Positions 35,676 to 45,237 are shown, counted from the first letter of the stretch. The stretch: DNA of 64,000 bases from JAEUMY01 sp033764435 (GCA_033764435.1 JANRIX010000007.1:52463-116462); one strand, 5' to 3'. Numbers and translations are program-made. The notes: a model not told the origin generated them from the sequence alone.

Positions 35676-36847
35676 CCGCGCAAGCCCAGCCTGTCGATGC
35701 GCGCCATCGCTTCTTGCAGTCGCGCGATGGGGCGGGTGTAGGCGATGCGGATGTGCTTCTGCGGTTCGTTCGCACCGAAATCGTTGCCCGGGGTCACGGC
35801 CACATGCGCCTCGTTCATGATGCGGCGCGAGAGATCGTAGCTGCTGGGGCCCAGCGCGCTGGAGTCAGCGTAGATATAGAAAGCCCCCTGCGGCACGACC
35901 GGTACGCCGAAGCCCAATTTTCGCAATGCAGGGATGAGGAAATCGCGGCGGGCGTGCAGCTCGGCACGGCGCGCTTCGAGAATCGCAATCGTCTCCGGCT
36001 TGAAGGCCGCCAGCGCCGCGAACTGCGCGGGTGCCGAGGCGGAGATGAACAGGTTCTGCGCCAGCGTCTCGATGGTGCGCACATAGGCGGGCGGCACCAC
36101 CAGCCAGCCGAGGCGCCAGCCGGTCATCTGGAAATACTTGGAGAAGCTGTTGATGACAAACACGTCGTCACCCAACGTGAGTGCGGTGGAAGGCTCCACG
36201 CCGTAAGTGAGGCCCTGATAGATTTCATCCACCACCAACGTGCCACCCAGGCGCGTGACTTCATTGCGAATATTCGCAAGCTCTTCCGGAGCCACAATGG
36301 TGCCCGTCGGATTGGCGGGCGAGGCCACCAGCGTTGCCACGGTTCGCTCGCTACAGTGGGGCGCGATGTGCTTAGCCGCGAGTTGATAATCCGTATCCGG
36401 CCCCACCGGAATGCCGACCGGCACACCATCGACGGTGCGCACGAAATGGCGATTGCAGGGGTAGCCGGGGTCGGCCATCAGGACTTCATCGCCGGCATTC
36501 AGCAACACCGCGAACGTCAGCAACAGCGCCGCACTTGAGCCGGCGGTCACGACAATGCGTGACGCATCCACCTTCACGCCGTACTTGGTCTCATAGAACC
36601 CGGCGATGGCTTCACGCAAGGGCTTCATGCCAAGCGCGGAGGTGTAGAGCATGGGCTCGTCGCGCAGCGCCTTGATGGCGGCCTCGACGATGGGCTCAGG
36701 CGTCCGGAAATCGGGCTCGCCGATTTCCATGTGGATCACATCCTTGCCCTCGGCTTCCAGCTGGCGGGCGAGGGTCTGGATCTCCATCACCTCGAAGGGG
36801 GAGATGTGGGACATGCGCTGGCTGAGGCGGCGCATCCTGTCATTCAT
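35672..36847 (-). CDS. Class I/II pyridoxal-phosphate aminotransferase
   Basis: The 391-residue protein is a fold type I aminotransferase: VIHMEIGEPDFRTPEPI, SALGMKPLREAIAGFYETKYGV, ASPANPTGT, DEIYQGLTY and the PLP lysine in NSFSKYFQMTGWRLGW. ATG 36847 follows GGGAGGA and overlaps the hrpA TGA. The longer frame to 37006 is only a read-through of hrpA. The substrate cannot be told from sequence. An iterated palindrome encodes Ala-Asn-Ile-Arg after the ANPTGT motif. Confidence 0.9.
   Translation of the reverse strand: MNDRMRRLSQRMSHISPFEVMEIQTLARQLEAEGKDVIHMEIGEPDFRTPEPIVEAAIKALRDEPMLYTSALGMKPLREAIAGFYETKYGVKVDASRIVVTAGSSAALLLTFAVLLNAGDEVLMADPGYPCNRHFVRTVDGVPVGIPVGPDTDYQLAAKHIAPHCSERTVATLVASPANPTGTIVAPEELANIRNEVTRLGGTLVVDEIYQGLTYGVEPSTALTLGDDVFVINSFSKYFQMTGWRLGWLVVPPAYVRTIETLAQNLFISASAPAQFAALAAFKPETIAILEARRAELHARRDFLIPALRKLGFGVPVVPQGAFYIYADSSALGPSSYDLSRRIMNEAHVAVTPGNDFGANEPQKHIRIAYTRPIARLQEAMARIDRLGLRG
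36266..36277. repeat. GCGAATATTCGC palindrome
   Basis: Exact, extended to TTGCGAATATTCGCAA; aminotransferase gene, Ala-Asn-Ile-Arg phase. Confidence 0.95.
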
Positions 36848-39800
36848 TGCAGTTCCTCCCAAGCCTTCGCCACCCGCTTCACCGACACCGGCATCGGCGT
36901 GCGCAATTCCTGTGCAAAGAGCGACACGCGCAGCTCCTCGACCATCCAGCGGTACTGCTGTGCCGCAGGTGACAACCTGTTCTTCATGTTGAGCAGATTC
37001 TGCCACAGGGGTTTCAGCTCTCTCAGCCGCTCTATGTCGCGCTCCATGGCGCCCTGCTTCATCTTGTCGAGGCGGAGTTCGATGGCCTTGAGATAGCGCG
37101 GGTAGTGGTTCAGTTGTGCGAAGGGTGTCGCAACAATGAAGCCTTTCCAGAACAGCAACTCCAGCTGCGAGCGGATGTCCGGCTCGACATGCTCCCAGGT
37201 CTTGAGGAAGCGATCGTCGAGACGCTTGCGAATATTCGCGAGGAGAAGGAAGGATTCATCCATCACTGCCAGCACTCGCTGTGCGTTCGCGGCGAGATTG
37301 GATTTGCGGGTGTCGCGGCGCTTGTGGAATTCAGTCTGCTCCCGCGGCAGGCTGTCAGCGAGAAAAGTCTCTGCCACGGCAGCGGCCATGATCTCGGCCT
37401 TCAGCGAGTCCATGGCGTTGGGTTCCGGAGGGTTGCTGAGCAGGGAATATTGAAAGCCCGCGTTGGCGGAAGGCTTCAACCCACGTTGAATTACCCTCGC
37501 CTGTTCGGACAGCTCCAGAATGAGGAGCCTGACCAACCCTGATCGATGCGTGCGCAACGATTCTTCCTTGTCATCCAGGATGCGAATATTCGCAGACGTC
37601 CCCGCATCCACCAGCGCCGGATAGCCGTTGTACCTCACGCCGTTCCGTTCGAAGTTGATCTCCTCGGGCAAGTCACCGAATTCCCAGCGCACCACGCCGT
37701 CACGCTCCAGCGTATTGCGGTGGAGCGTGGAGAACATGGTGCGGGAGGCATCGGCGAACTGTTCCTTCAGCGCAGCGAAGTCGCGACCCATGGCCAGCTC
37801 CGCGCCATCGGCATCGATGATGCGAATATTCGCGAAGAGATGCGGCGGCACGCGGGATAGATCAAAGTCCGCTGCGGTCACTGTGGCGCGCTTGTACTGC
37901 GACAGGAAGCCCGCCAGCATTTCGTTCAGCGGTCGCTCGGCGCGCGACAGATCGCGCATGCCGTCATGTCGCCAGAGCCATTCCATGAACGCACTCACCG
38001 TGTCCGGAATGGGCACGAACTGGCTGCGGAAACGCTGCGGGAGCGTCTTGATGAGTGCTGCCACCTTGTCGCGCAGCATGCCCGGCACCAGCCACTCAAA
38101 GCGATGCGGCTCGACCTGGTTCAGCACGGACACGGGCAGCGTGATGGTGACGCCGTCCATGACGTGACCTGGCTCGAAGCGATACTTCAACGGATAAACA
38201 CCCGCCCGGTGCTTCAGCGACTTGGGGAAGAGCTCCACCGTGATCTCGCTGGCTGCGCGGCGCATGAGCGTCTCTCGAGTGAAGAGCAGCACGTTCGGAT
38301 TCTGCTTCTCCGCGTCCTTGCGCCACTTCTCGAAGCCGGCGCCGTTCACGATGTCGGCGGGAATGATGGCGTCGTAGAGCTCGTACATCGCATCGTCGTC
38401 GATCAGCACATCCTGCCGCCGCGCCTTGTGCTCCAGGTCCTGGATTTCGGCCACCAGCTTGCGATTGGCGGTCAGGAACTTGCCGTGCGTGTCGAATTCG
38501 CCGGTCACCAATCCCTGGCGGATGAAGATCTCGCGCGAATCCTTCGGGTTGATGCTGCCGAAGTGCACGCGTTTGCGCGGCTGGATGATGAGGCCGTACA
38601 GCGCCACCTGCTCATACGCCACGACCTGCGCGGTCTTGCGATCCCAGTGCGCGTCGAAATGGGTTCGCGTCACCAGATGCGCGCCGAGATCCTCGATCCA
38701 CTCCGGCTCAATGCGCGCAACCGTCCTTGCGAATATTCGCGTGGTCTCGGTGATCTCGCCCGCCATGATCCATTTCATGCGCGTGCGTTTCTGCGTGGCG
38801 TGCTGCGCCGACTGGCCCGGCAGGCGGAATTGAATGGCGCGCACGCCGAGATAGTGGTCTCCCTCCGGCGCCTTGGTGCCCACGTTGGCCAGCAGGCCGG
38901 TCAGCAACGCGCGATGCACGATGTCGTAATGCGCTGTCTCGCCGTTCAGCTTTCCACCTTGCTCGGCCATGAGTTCAGCCAGCTGGCCGTGGATGTCGCG
39001 CCATTCGCGCATGCGGAGCGGCGACAGGAAATTCGCGATCAACTCCTGTGCGAATTTGCGGTTGGACTTCTTGTGCTTGAGCTGTTCCTCGTACCAGTTC
39101 CACAGCTTGATCCAGGCGAGGAAGTCGGATTGCGGATCGGCCCATTGCTCGTGCTTCAGCGTGGCTTCCTGCTGCTTGTCGTGCGGCCGCACGCGCGGGT
39201 CCTGCACCGACAGCGCGGAGCAGATGATGAGGAGTTCGGTGAGACAGCCCGTGGCCTTGGCCGCGAGCAGCATGCGGCCGATGCGCGGGTCGATGGGCAG
39301 CTTGGCCAGCTCATGGCCCAGCCGCGTCAGGTTCTTCTCGGCATCGACCGCGCCCAGCTCGAACAGCAGCCGATAGCCGTCCTCGATCATGCGTGGGCTG
39401 GGCGGCTCGACGAACGGGAACTCGGACACGTCGCCCAGACCCAGCGCCTTCATGCGCAGGATCACGCTGGCGAGCGAGGTGCGCAGGATTTCCGGCGTGG
39501 TGAACGGCGGACGATCGTCGTGGTCTTCTTCCGCGTAGAGCCGGATGGCGATGCCCGCCGCCACACGACCGCAGCGGCCCGCACGCTGGCGCGCTGAGGC
39601 TTGCGAAATCTTTTCGATCTGCAGCAGGTTGATCTTGGAACGCGGCGAGTAGCGGTTGATGCGGGCCAACCCGGAATCGACCACATAGCGGATGCCAGGC
39701 ACGGTGAGCGAGGTCTCCGCCACGTTGGTCGACAGCACGATGCGGCGGCGCCCACCGGTCGAGAAAATCCGGTCCTGCTCTGCGGACGAGAGCCGTGCGT

Positions 39801-40788
39801 ACAGCGGCAGTACTTCTGTGTGCTCGGGATGGTGCTTGCGCAGCGCCTCAGCACAGTCGCGGATTTCGCGCTCGCCGGGGAGGAACACCAGCACATCGCC
39901 CGACTCGTGCGTGTGAGTCAATTCGTCCACCGCCTTCAACACGCCATCGGCCAAGTCGAGTGCCTCGCCCTCCTCGCTTTGAAGGTATTCCGGGTGATAG
40001 CGGATTTCCACCGGATAGGTGCGCCCCGACACCTCGATCACAGGCGCAGGCTTGCCATTGATCGTGAAGTGGCGGGCGAAGCGTTGGGGGTCGATGGTGG
40101 CCGAGGTGACGATGACCTTGAGGTCCGGCCGACGCGGCAGTAAGCGCTTGATGTAGCCCAGCAGGAAATCGATGTTGAGGCTGCGCTCATGCGCCTCGTC
40201 GATGATGAGCGTGTCGTATTGCAGGAGATCGCGGTCACCATGGGTCTCGGCGAGCAGGATGCCGTCCGTCATCACCTTCACGCACGCGTCGGGATGCGTG
40301 TGATCCTGGAAGCGGATCTTGAAGCCCACGGCCTGCGGTGCCTTGAGTTCAAACGCGAGACGCGACGCCAGCGAGCGCGCGGCGATGCGGCGTGGCTGGG
40401 TGCAGCCGATGAGCCCATGCGTGCCGAGGCCCAGATCGAGACAGATCTTGGGCAACTGCGTGGTCTTGCCCGAGCCGGTTTCACCGCAGACGATGACAAC
40501 CGGGTGATCGCGGATCAGTGTCGCGATGTCGTCGCGCTTCTCGGCGATGGGAAGGTCATCGGGGAACGTCGGTGCCGGCCGTTTCGCCGCGCGCGCATCG
40601 ATGCGCGCCTGTGCGGCGGCCAGCGCGTCTTCGAGCTCCTTCTGCGTCCGGTCGAAGGGCTTGCCTGCGCGCTGCAGCGACTTCAGCTTGCCGGCCAGGC
40701 GGACGAGCTTCTCCCGATCCGCGAGGAGGCAGCGGGAAAGAAGATCGTCGGTGGCCGCGCCTGGGGCAGCGGATGCGGGGTGTGCCAT
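36844..40788 (-). CDS. hrpA: ATP-dependent RNA helicase HrpA
   Basis: The 1314-residue DEAH-box helicase has Walker A GETGSGKTTQLPK, DEAHERSLN, SATID, and the QRAGRCGRV motif, followed by the HA2/OB and DUF3418 regions of HrpA. E. coli HrpA rescues stalled ribosomes by acting on mRNA. It overlaps the aminotransferase downstream (ATGA). Four iterated palindromes lie in the C-terminal half at 37228, 37582, 37822 and 38729, the densest run within a single gene. Confidence 0.95.
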   Translation of the reverse strand: MAHPASAAPGAATDDLLSRCLLADREKLVRLAGKLKSLQRAGKPFDRTQKELEDALAAAQARIDARAAKRPAPTFPDDLPIAEKRDDIATLIRDHPVVIVCGETGSGKTTQLPKICLDLGLGTHGLIGCTQPRRIAARSLASRLAFELKAPQAVGFKIRFQDHTHPDACVKVMTDGILLAETHGDRDLLQYDTLIIDEAHERSLNIDFLLGYIKRLLPRRPDLKVIVTSATIDPQRFARHFTINGKPAPVIEVSGRTYPVEIRYHPEYLQSEEGEALDLADGVLKAVDELTHTHESGDVLVFLPGEREIRDCAEALRKHHPEHTEVLPLYARLSSAEQDRIFSTGGRRRIVLSTNVAETSLTVPGIRYVVDSGLARINRYSPRSKINLLQIEKISQASARQRAGRCGRVAAGIAIRLYAEEDHDDRPPFTTPEILRTSLASVILRMKALGLGDVSEFPFVEPPSPRMIEDGYRLLFELGAVDAEKNLTRLGHELAKLPIDPRIGRMLLAAKATGCLTELLIICSALSVQDPRVRPHDKQQEATLKHEQWADPQSDFLAWIKLWNWYEEQLKHKKSNRKFAQELIANFLSPLRMREWRDIHGQLAELMAEQGGKLNGETAHYDIVHRALLTGLLANVGTKAPEGDHYLGVRAIQFRLPGQSAQHATQKRTRMKWIMAGEITETTRIFARTVARIEPEWIEDLGAHLVTRTHFDAHWDRKTAQVVAYEQVALYGLIIQPRKRVHFGSINPKDSREIFIRQGLVTGEFDTHGKFLTANRKLVAEIQDLEHKARRQDVLIDDDAMYELYDAIIPADIVNGAGFEKWRKDAEKQNPNVLLFTRETLMRRAASEITVELFPKSLKHRAGVYPLKYRFEPGHVMDGVTITLPVSVLNQVEPHRFEWLVPGMLRDKVAALIKTLPQRFRSQFVPIPDTVSAFMEWLWRHDGMRDLSRAERPLNEMLAGFLSQYKRATVTAADFDLSRVPPHLFANIRIIDADGAELAMGRDFAALKEQFADASRTMFSTLHRNTLERDGVVRWEFGDLPEEINFERNGVRYNGYPALVDAGTSANIRILDDKEESLRTHRSGLVRLLILELSEQARVIQRGLKPSANAGFQYSLLSNPPEPNAMDSLKAEIMAAAVAETFLADSLPREQTEFHKRRDTRKSNLAANAQRVLAVMDESFLLLANIRKRLDDRFLKTWEHVEPDIRSQLELLFWKGFIVATPFAQLNHYPRYLKAIELRLDKMKQGAMERDIERLRELKPLWQNLLNMKNRLSPAAQQYRWMVEELRVSLFAQELRTPMPVSVKRVAKAWEELQ
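37228..37239. repeat. GCGAATATTCGC palindrome
   Basis: Exact; hrpA, Ala-Asn-Ile-Arg phase. Confidence 0.95.
37582..37593. repeat. GCGAATATTCGC palindrome
   Basis: Exact; hrpA, Ala-Asn-Ile-Arg phase. Confidence 0.95.
37822..37833. repeat. GCGAATATTCGC palindrome
   Basis: Exact; hrpA, Ala-Asn-Ile-Arg phase. Confidence 0.95.
38729..38740. repeat. GCGAATATTCGC palindrome
   Basis: Exact; hrpA, Arg-Ile-Phe-Ala phase. Confidence 0.95.
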
Positions 40789-40864
40789 GAAGCCGGATGT
40801 GTTGAACGGTCCGGCATTTTACGTGGGCCGCGCCGAAGCAGGCGGCCGCACGCGGCGGCGCGAT

Positions 40865-41992
40865 TCAGGCCGCGTGCTTCAGGTGCCCATTGCCCCGATC
40901 GCGCGCGATGACGACGGCCACGCGGCCAGGCATGTCTTTCTCGATCTCGATGGGCGTGATGTGAAATATCGCCTCGACCGGTGCGTGGTTGGCGTCCCGG
41001 AAGGTGGTGGCCACGGAGCTCGCGGCTGCGCTCATGGCCGCTGCCTGGATGGCACGTGCCGCCTCGCCCCGCGCCTCACCCGGAAAGAGCAGCGGCAGCA
41101 GCGGCTCGCCCAGCATCTGCTGGAGACGGCTGCCAAGGAGCTTCTCGGCCGCTTCATTCCAGGCGAGCAGGTTGAGGGAACGATCGCATTCGAGCATCGC
41201 CAGCGGCGTGTTCTCGAAGTGCCGGGTGAGCAGATCCGCGCGACCCTGTGCCTTGCGCGCGGAGTTCAGCCGGACTGCCGCCCGATGGGCAAGATTGCTG
41301 TTCTCGCGTACCAGCTGCGCATTCGCCTCACCCAGCCTGGCGAGCAGTTCCTCGTTCTGGATCATGAGCCGCAGCCGATCCTTGATGCGCGAATGCTGCT
41401 GCATCGCAACGCCCGTGATGGAGGCCACGAACACGATGCCCATGAGCAGGCCAAAGGAATCGAAGTTGGCGCGAACCAGCCCGAGATAGAGCAACGGCGG
41501 GATCACCGCCGGCAACGCCAGCGCCGGATGCGCCCACTTCAACGGTGCGTAGGATGTGACCGACCCGCCGACAAAGCAGCAGATCACCATGATGATGAAG
41601 ATCTCGCGGTAACTGTCGCCAGTGCTGATGAAGACGGAACCAAGCGCACCCCAGAGGCAGCCTGCGGCGAGATTGCCGATGATGACCAGCTGGCCCCAGG
41701 TCGCAGGCTCGATGTCATGCACGCGGCCACGCATGAACCAGATCATGCCGCGATAGGCTGTCGCGGCCGTGAAGAGCAGAAACCAGATGATCGCGGATTG
41801 GCCTGCGCCGGTTTCCAGCAGGACGCCCAGCGTCAGGCCCGCGCCGAGGAACGGAACCAGGGTCGTGAAGGGAACGAAGCGATAGAGCTCGTCGACCTGC
41901 ATCGCGGCGAGCTTGCGCTCGTGCTCGGCCGTCCACGGCATGGCTGGCGCAGGCGGTTGCTGACGGGCGAGTGCGGCGGGGTCGGGTCTCAT
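40865..41992 (-). CDS. Membrane PAS-domain protein without output domain, paralogue 1
   Basis: The 375-residue protein has about six hydrophobic spans (residues 45-200), a coiled-coil segment (QQHSRIKDRLRLMIQNEELLARL...) and a C-terminal PAS domain (FENTPLAMLECDRSLNLLAWNEAAEKLLG, then HAPVEAIFHITPIEIEKDM). No kinase, GGDEF, EAL or methyl-accepting domain follows. It is a paralogue of the next upstream gene and lies 27 bp downstream of it. It could sense a small molecule or redox state and pass the signal to a separate partner; this is inferred. Confidence 0.82.
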   Translation of the reverse strand: MRPDPAALARQQPPAPAMPWTAEHERKLAAMQVDELYRFVPFTTLVPFLGAGLTLGVLLETGAGQSAIIWFLLFTAATAYRGMIWFMRGRVHDIEPATWGQLVIIGNLAAGCLWGALGSVFISTGDSYREIFIIMVICCFVGGSVTSYAPLKWAHPALALPAVIPPLLYLGLVRANFDSFGLLMGIVFVASITGVAMQQHSRIKDRLRLMIQNEELLARLGEANAQLVRENSNLAHRAAVRLNSARKAQGRADLLTRHFENTPLAMLECDRSLNLLAWNEAAEKLLGSRLQQMLGEPLLPLLFPGEARGEAARAIQAAAMSAAASSVATTFRDANHAPVEAIFHITPIEIEKDMPGRVAVVIARDRGNGHLKHAA

Positions 41993-42019
41993 GGGCAGAA
42001 CGCGAGGAGGTGCTGTGAA

Positions 42020-43129
42020 TCAGGCCGCGCGACGTGCATCGCCGGTGTCGCGCCAGTCGGAAATGACAATCGCCACCCGGAGTGGCGCGTCCTTGCCTGC
42101 GCGGATCGGCGTGATGTGGAACGACCCCTTCTTTCCGCGGCGATCCAGGGTGACGAAGTGACCGCGCACCGAAAGCGGGGAGTTGCCAAGCGCCTTGCGG
42201 ACGGTCACGGCCACCGCGCTTTCCTCGCCATTCTCACCGTCCACGCAAATGGCGGGCAGCAGCGGCTTGCCGCGCAGGGTGTCGATGCTGTGTCCCAGCA
42301 GGTTCTGCGCCGCTTCATTCCATGCGACCAGGTTGAGATGGTCGTCGCACTCCAGCATCGCCAGTGGCGTGTTCGCGAAGTGCATCGTGAGGAGGTCGGC
42401 GCGATCCTTGGCGCTGCGCGCAGCCCGGGATTGCACGGCGGCCTGGTGTTCCAGATCGCTGTTCTGCTTCATCAGCGAGGAGTTTGCCGCCGACACCCGG
42501 CGCATCAGCTCGCGGTTTTCCAGGATGAGGCGCAGCCGCTGGTTGATGCTGCGATGCTGCTGCAGGGCGATGCCGGTCACGAGAATCATGAACACGAACG
42601 CGGTCAGCGCCGAATAGATGTGGACGCCGTCACGCATGAAGGTGAGATAGAAGATGGGCGGCACGACCGCGGGCAGCGTCATGGCCGGATGCGCCCACTT
42701 CACCGGCGTGTAGCTGGAGATGGATCCACCGACGTTGCAGCAGATGACCATGATGATGAAGAGTTCGCGGTAGCTGGGCGTGGTCGGGAACAGCACCGTG
42801 CCGAGAATGCCCCAGAGGACGCCGGACGCGATGTTGCCAATGATTGCAAGCTGGGCCCAGGTTGCCGGGTCGGACCCGGGGTCGCGGGCGCGCGCCATGA
42901 TGATGGCGGCCCGGTAAAGCGTGACCAGGCAGAACATCACGAACCAGTAGACGCCGGCCAGGCCCGCGCCCGTGTCGTTCAGCACCGCAAAGGTGAGACC
43001 CGCACTGAGAAATGCCCCGCCGGTGGCAAAGGGCATGAAGCGATACAGCTCGTCCACCTGCATCGCGCGCAATTCGCGCTCGTGCGATTCGTTCCAGCCC
43101 GCGATTCGGGGCGTGTCCACCATGGCCAT
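42020..43129 (-). CDS. Membrane PAS-domain protein without output domain, paralogue 2
   Basis: The 369-residue paralogue shares the order: N-terminal ELRAMQVDELYRFMPFA, about six spans, coiled coil (ENRELMRRVSAANSSLMKQNSDLEHQA) and PAS domain (FANTPLAMLECDDHLNLVAWNEAAQNLLG). It lacks any output domain. Its promoter region (43130-43308) carries one FNR-type and two CRP-type boxes, so it and its partner are probably controlled by oxygen or carbon state. The long antisense open frame across both genes is a shadow of the high-GC codons. Confidence 0.82.
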   Translation of the reverse strand: MAMVDTPRIAGWNESHERELRAMQVDELYRFMPFATGGAFLSAGLTFAVLNDTGAGLAGVYWFVMFCLVTLYRAAIIMARARDPGSDPATWAQLAIIGNIASGVLWGILGTVLFPTTPSYRELFIIMVICCNVGGSISSYTPVKWAHPAMTLPAVVPPIFYLTFMRDGVHIYSALTAFVFMILVTGIALQQHRSINQRLRLILENRELMRRVSAANSSLMKQNSDLEHQAAVQSRAARSAKDRADLLTMHFANTPLAMLECDDHLNLVAWNEAAQNLLGHSIDTLRGKPLLPAICVDGENGEESAVAVTVRKALGNSPLSVRGHFVTLDRRGKKGSFHITPIRAGKDAPLRVAIVISDWRDTGDARRAA

Positions 43130-43160
43130 GGGCGATTCTCCTGAGCCCGTCTGTCGCGAG

Positions 43161-43176
43161 CTTGATCCGTATCAAG
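43161..43176. promoter_or_regulatory. Perfect FNR/ANR-type box upstream of the PAS genes
   Basis: TTGATCCGTATCAA (43162-43175) is a perfect TTGAT-N4-ATCAA site, extended by C/G to a 16-bp dyad. Its centre is about 39 bp upstream of ATG 43129. Confidence 0.7.
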
Positions 43177-43179
43177 CAC

Positions 43180-43220
43180 TGTGAACTGGTTCACACCCAA
43201 ATAATGTGAACCAGTTCACA
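43180..43220. promoter_or_regulatory. Two CRP-type boxes (TGTGA-N6-TCACA)
   Basis: TGTGAACTGGTTCACA at 43180-43195 and its reverse complement TGTGAACCAGTTCACA at 43205-43220 each fit TGTGA-N6-TCACA exactly, 25 bp centre to centre. Both lie upstream of the FNR-type box. They may instead be sites for a different dyad-binding repressor with half-site TGTGAAC. Confidence 0.6.
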
Positions 43221-43308
43221 AAACCACGGATCTCAGTGAAGCGAATTGCCTTGAACAGCGCTGAACATCGGGGATACCCCTAGACACTCACCAGCGATTC
43301 ACCCAGTT

Positions 43309-44166
43309 TCAGAGTCGTGTGATCAGCGAGGATGTGTCGAAGCGATTGCCGCCCGCTGCCTGGACCTCGGCGTAGAACTTGTCGACGATTTCCGTGACCG
43401 GCAGCTTGGCGCCGTTCCGCTTGGCCTCTTCCATGCAGATGCCGAGATCCTTGCGCATCCAGTCCACCGCGAAGCCGAAGTTGAACTTGCGCTCGACCAT
43501 GGTCTTGCCGCGATTTTCCATCTGCCAGGATTGCGCGGCACCCTTGCTGATCACATCAAGAACGAGCAGCGGATCCAGCTTGGCCTTCTCGGCAAATGCG
43601 ATGCCCTCGGAGAGCGCCTGCACCAGGCCGGCAATGCAGATCTGGTTGACCATCTTGGTGAGCTGTCCGGCACCCGATGCGCCCATCAACGTGACGGCCT
43701 TGCCGTAGCTGTCCATGACCGGCTTCGACTTGTCGAAGGCGGCCTGGTCCCCGCCGCACATGACGGTGAGCTTGCCGTTCTCGGCACCCGCCTGGCCGCC
43801 GGACACTGGCGCGTCGATGAACGCCACACCCTTGGCTTTTGCGAGGTCGTACAACTTGCGGGCGGCATCGGCCGACGCAGTGGTGTGGTCGACCAGGATC
43901 GTGCCGGCGCTCATGCCGGCGAGCGCGCCGTCCGGCCCCGCCGCGACCGCGAGCAGATCGTTGTCGTTGCCCACACACATGAACACGATCTCGGCACCCT
44001 TGGCCGCTTCAGCAGGGGTCACGCCATGGCTGCCGCCATGCTTTGCGACCCATTCTTTTGCCTTGGCTTCGGTGCGGTTGTAGACGGTGACATCAAAGCC
44101 TTTGGACTTGAGATGGCCGGCCATGGGGAAGCCCATGACGCCGAGGCCCAGGAATGCAACTTTCAT
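43309..44166 (-). CDS. 2-hydroxy-3-oxopropionate (tartronate semialdehyde) reductase-like
   Basis: The 285-residue beta-hydroxyacid dehydrogenase has the N-terminal GLGVMGFPMAGHL Rossmann motif, DAPVSGGQAGAENGKL and catalytic Lys171 in GQLTKMVNQ. Neighbouring glyoxylate reductase and TRAP genes suggest GarR/GlxR-type reduction of tartronate semialdehyde to glycerate, though 3-hydroxyisobutyrate dehydrogenases look similar. It begins 93 bp after the reductase gene upstream on the same strand. Confidence 0.85.
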   Translation of the reverse strand: MKVAFLGLGVMGFPMAGHLKSKGFDVTVYNRTEAKAKEWVAKHGGSHGVTPAEAAKGAEIVFMCVGNDNDLLAVAAGPDGALAGMSAGTILVDHTTASADAARKLYDLAKAKGVAFIDAPVSGGQAGAENGKLTVMCGGDQAAFDKSKPVMDSYGKAVTLMGASGAGQLTKMVNQICIAGLVQALSEGIAFAEKAKLDPLLVLDVISKGAAQSWQMENRGKTMVERKFNFGFAVDWMRKDLGICMEEAKRNGAKLPVTEIVDKFYAEVQAAGGNRFDTSSLITRL

Positions 44167-44259
44167 GTGGGGATCTCCGATTGAGGTGGCGGATGACAGG
44201 TGACGGCGAACGCAATCGCGACCAGCCGATGTTACCTGTTAGCCATCACGAAACATCTG

Positions 44260-45231
44260 TTACTGCCTGTTAACCCAGTTCGGCGGCGTTTCACCCTTCA
44301 ATGCCGCCGTCAGGTTTTTCGCCGCCAGCCTGAGCATGGCCATGCGGGTGGACCGCGTCGCGCTGCCGATATGCGGTGTCAGCACGACATTCTTCAATTG
44401 CGAATATTCGCTGTTGAGTTTGGGCTCGCCCTCGAACACATCCAGGGCCGCACCAGCGATGGCGCCCGCCTTCAACGCCGCGACCAGCGCGGTGTCATCG
44501 ACAATGCCGCCGCGTGCGGTGTTGATGAGGATCGCGGAGGGCTTCATCTTGGCAATGTCCTCCGCCTTGATGAAATGGTGTGTCGCGGGCGAGTACGGCA
44601 CCATGACAACCAGGAAGTCAGCTTCGCGCAGCACGCGATCACGATCCTGCGAATATTCGCAGTTGAGCTTCGCCTCGGTCGCCGCGTCCAGCCGCGTGCG
44701 GTTGTGGTACAGCACGCGCATGTTGAACCCCTGCGCGCGCCGCACGATGGCCTGGCCGATGCGACCCATGCCGATGATGCCGAGCGTGGCGCCGAAGAGA
44801 TCGGCACCCAGCCAGCCCTTCAGCGCAAAGGCTGTCTTCCAGTCACCCCGCCGTACGAACGCATCACCCTCCGCCACGCGACGCGCCGCAGCCATCATCA
44901 GTGCCCAGGTGAGATCGGCCGTGGCCTCGTTCAACACCTCGGGCGTGTTGGTGACCTTGATGCCCCGCTTGGTTGCCGCTGCCACGTCAATGTTGTTGTA
45001 GCCCACGGCGATGTTGGAAATGACTTTCAGGTCGGGACAGCGTGCCATGACGCTGTCGTCGATCTTGTCCATCACGGTTGTGAGCACACCCTGCTTGCCC
45101 TGCAGCTTCTCCGCAAGCTGATCCGGCGTGAACAACACGTCGTGCTGATTGGACTCGACGATGAAATCGCGTTCGAGGTCGGCAATGACCTCCTCGAACA
45201 CTTCGCGGGCAATGAGAATGGACGGCTTCAT
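44260..45231 (-). CDS. Glyoxylate/hydroxypyruvate reductase (2-hydroxyacid dehydrogenase, GhrB-like)
   Basis: The 323-residue D-2-hydroxyacid dehydrogenase has the NAD-binding LGIIGMGRIGQAI motif, NTARGGIVDDTAL, and the catalytic His in TPHIGSATRSTR. It likely reduces glyoxylate or hydroxypyruvate using NAD(P)H. It follows the TRAP permease gene by 6 bp and shares its strand, so an imported 2-oxo or 2-hydroxyacid is a plausible substrate. Two iterated palindromes encode Glu-Tyr-Ser, both preceded by Lys-Leu-Asn. Confidence 0.9.
   Translation of the reverse strand: MKPSILIAREVFEEVIADLERDFIVESNQHDVLFTPDQLAEKLQGKQGVLTTVMDKIDDSVMARCPDLKVISNIAVGYNNIDVAAATKRGIKVTNTPEVLNEATADLTWALMMAAARRVAEGDAFVRRGDWKTAFALKGWLGADLFGATLGIIGMGRIGQAIVRRAQGFNMRVLYHNRTRLDAATEAKLNCEYSQDRDRVLREADFLVVMVPYSPATHHFIKAEDIAKMKPSAILINTARGGIVDDTALVAALKAGAIAGAALDVFEGEPKLNSEYSQLKNVVLTPHIGSATRSTRMAMLRLAAKNLTAALKGETPPNWVNRQ
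44400..44411. repeat. GCGAATATTCGC palindrome
   Basis: Exact; GhrB-like gene, Glu-Tyr-Ser phase. Confidence 0.95.
44649..44660. repeat. GCGAATATTCGC palindrome
   Basis: Exact; GhrB-like gene, Glu-Tyr-Ser phase. Confidence 0.95.
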
Positions 45232-45237
45232 GTCTGA

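Noticed and set aside
40526..43144. An 872-codon open frame on the plus strand, antisense to hrpA start and both PAS genes
   Set aside because: It has no recognisable domain, is rich in Arg/His/Gln as is typical of antisense frames in GC-rich DNA, and lies opposite two clear paralogous genes.
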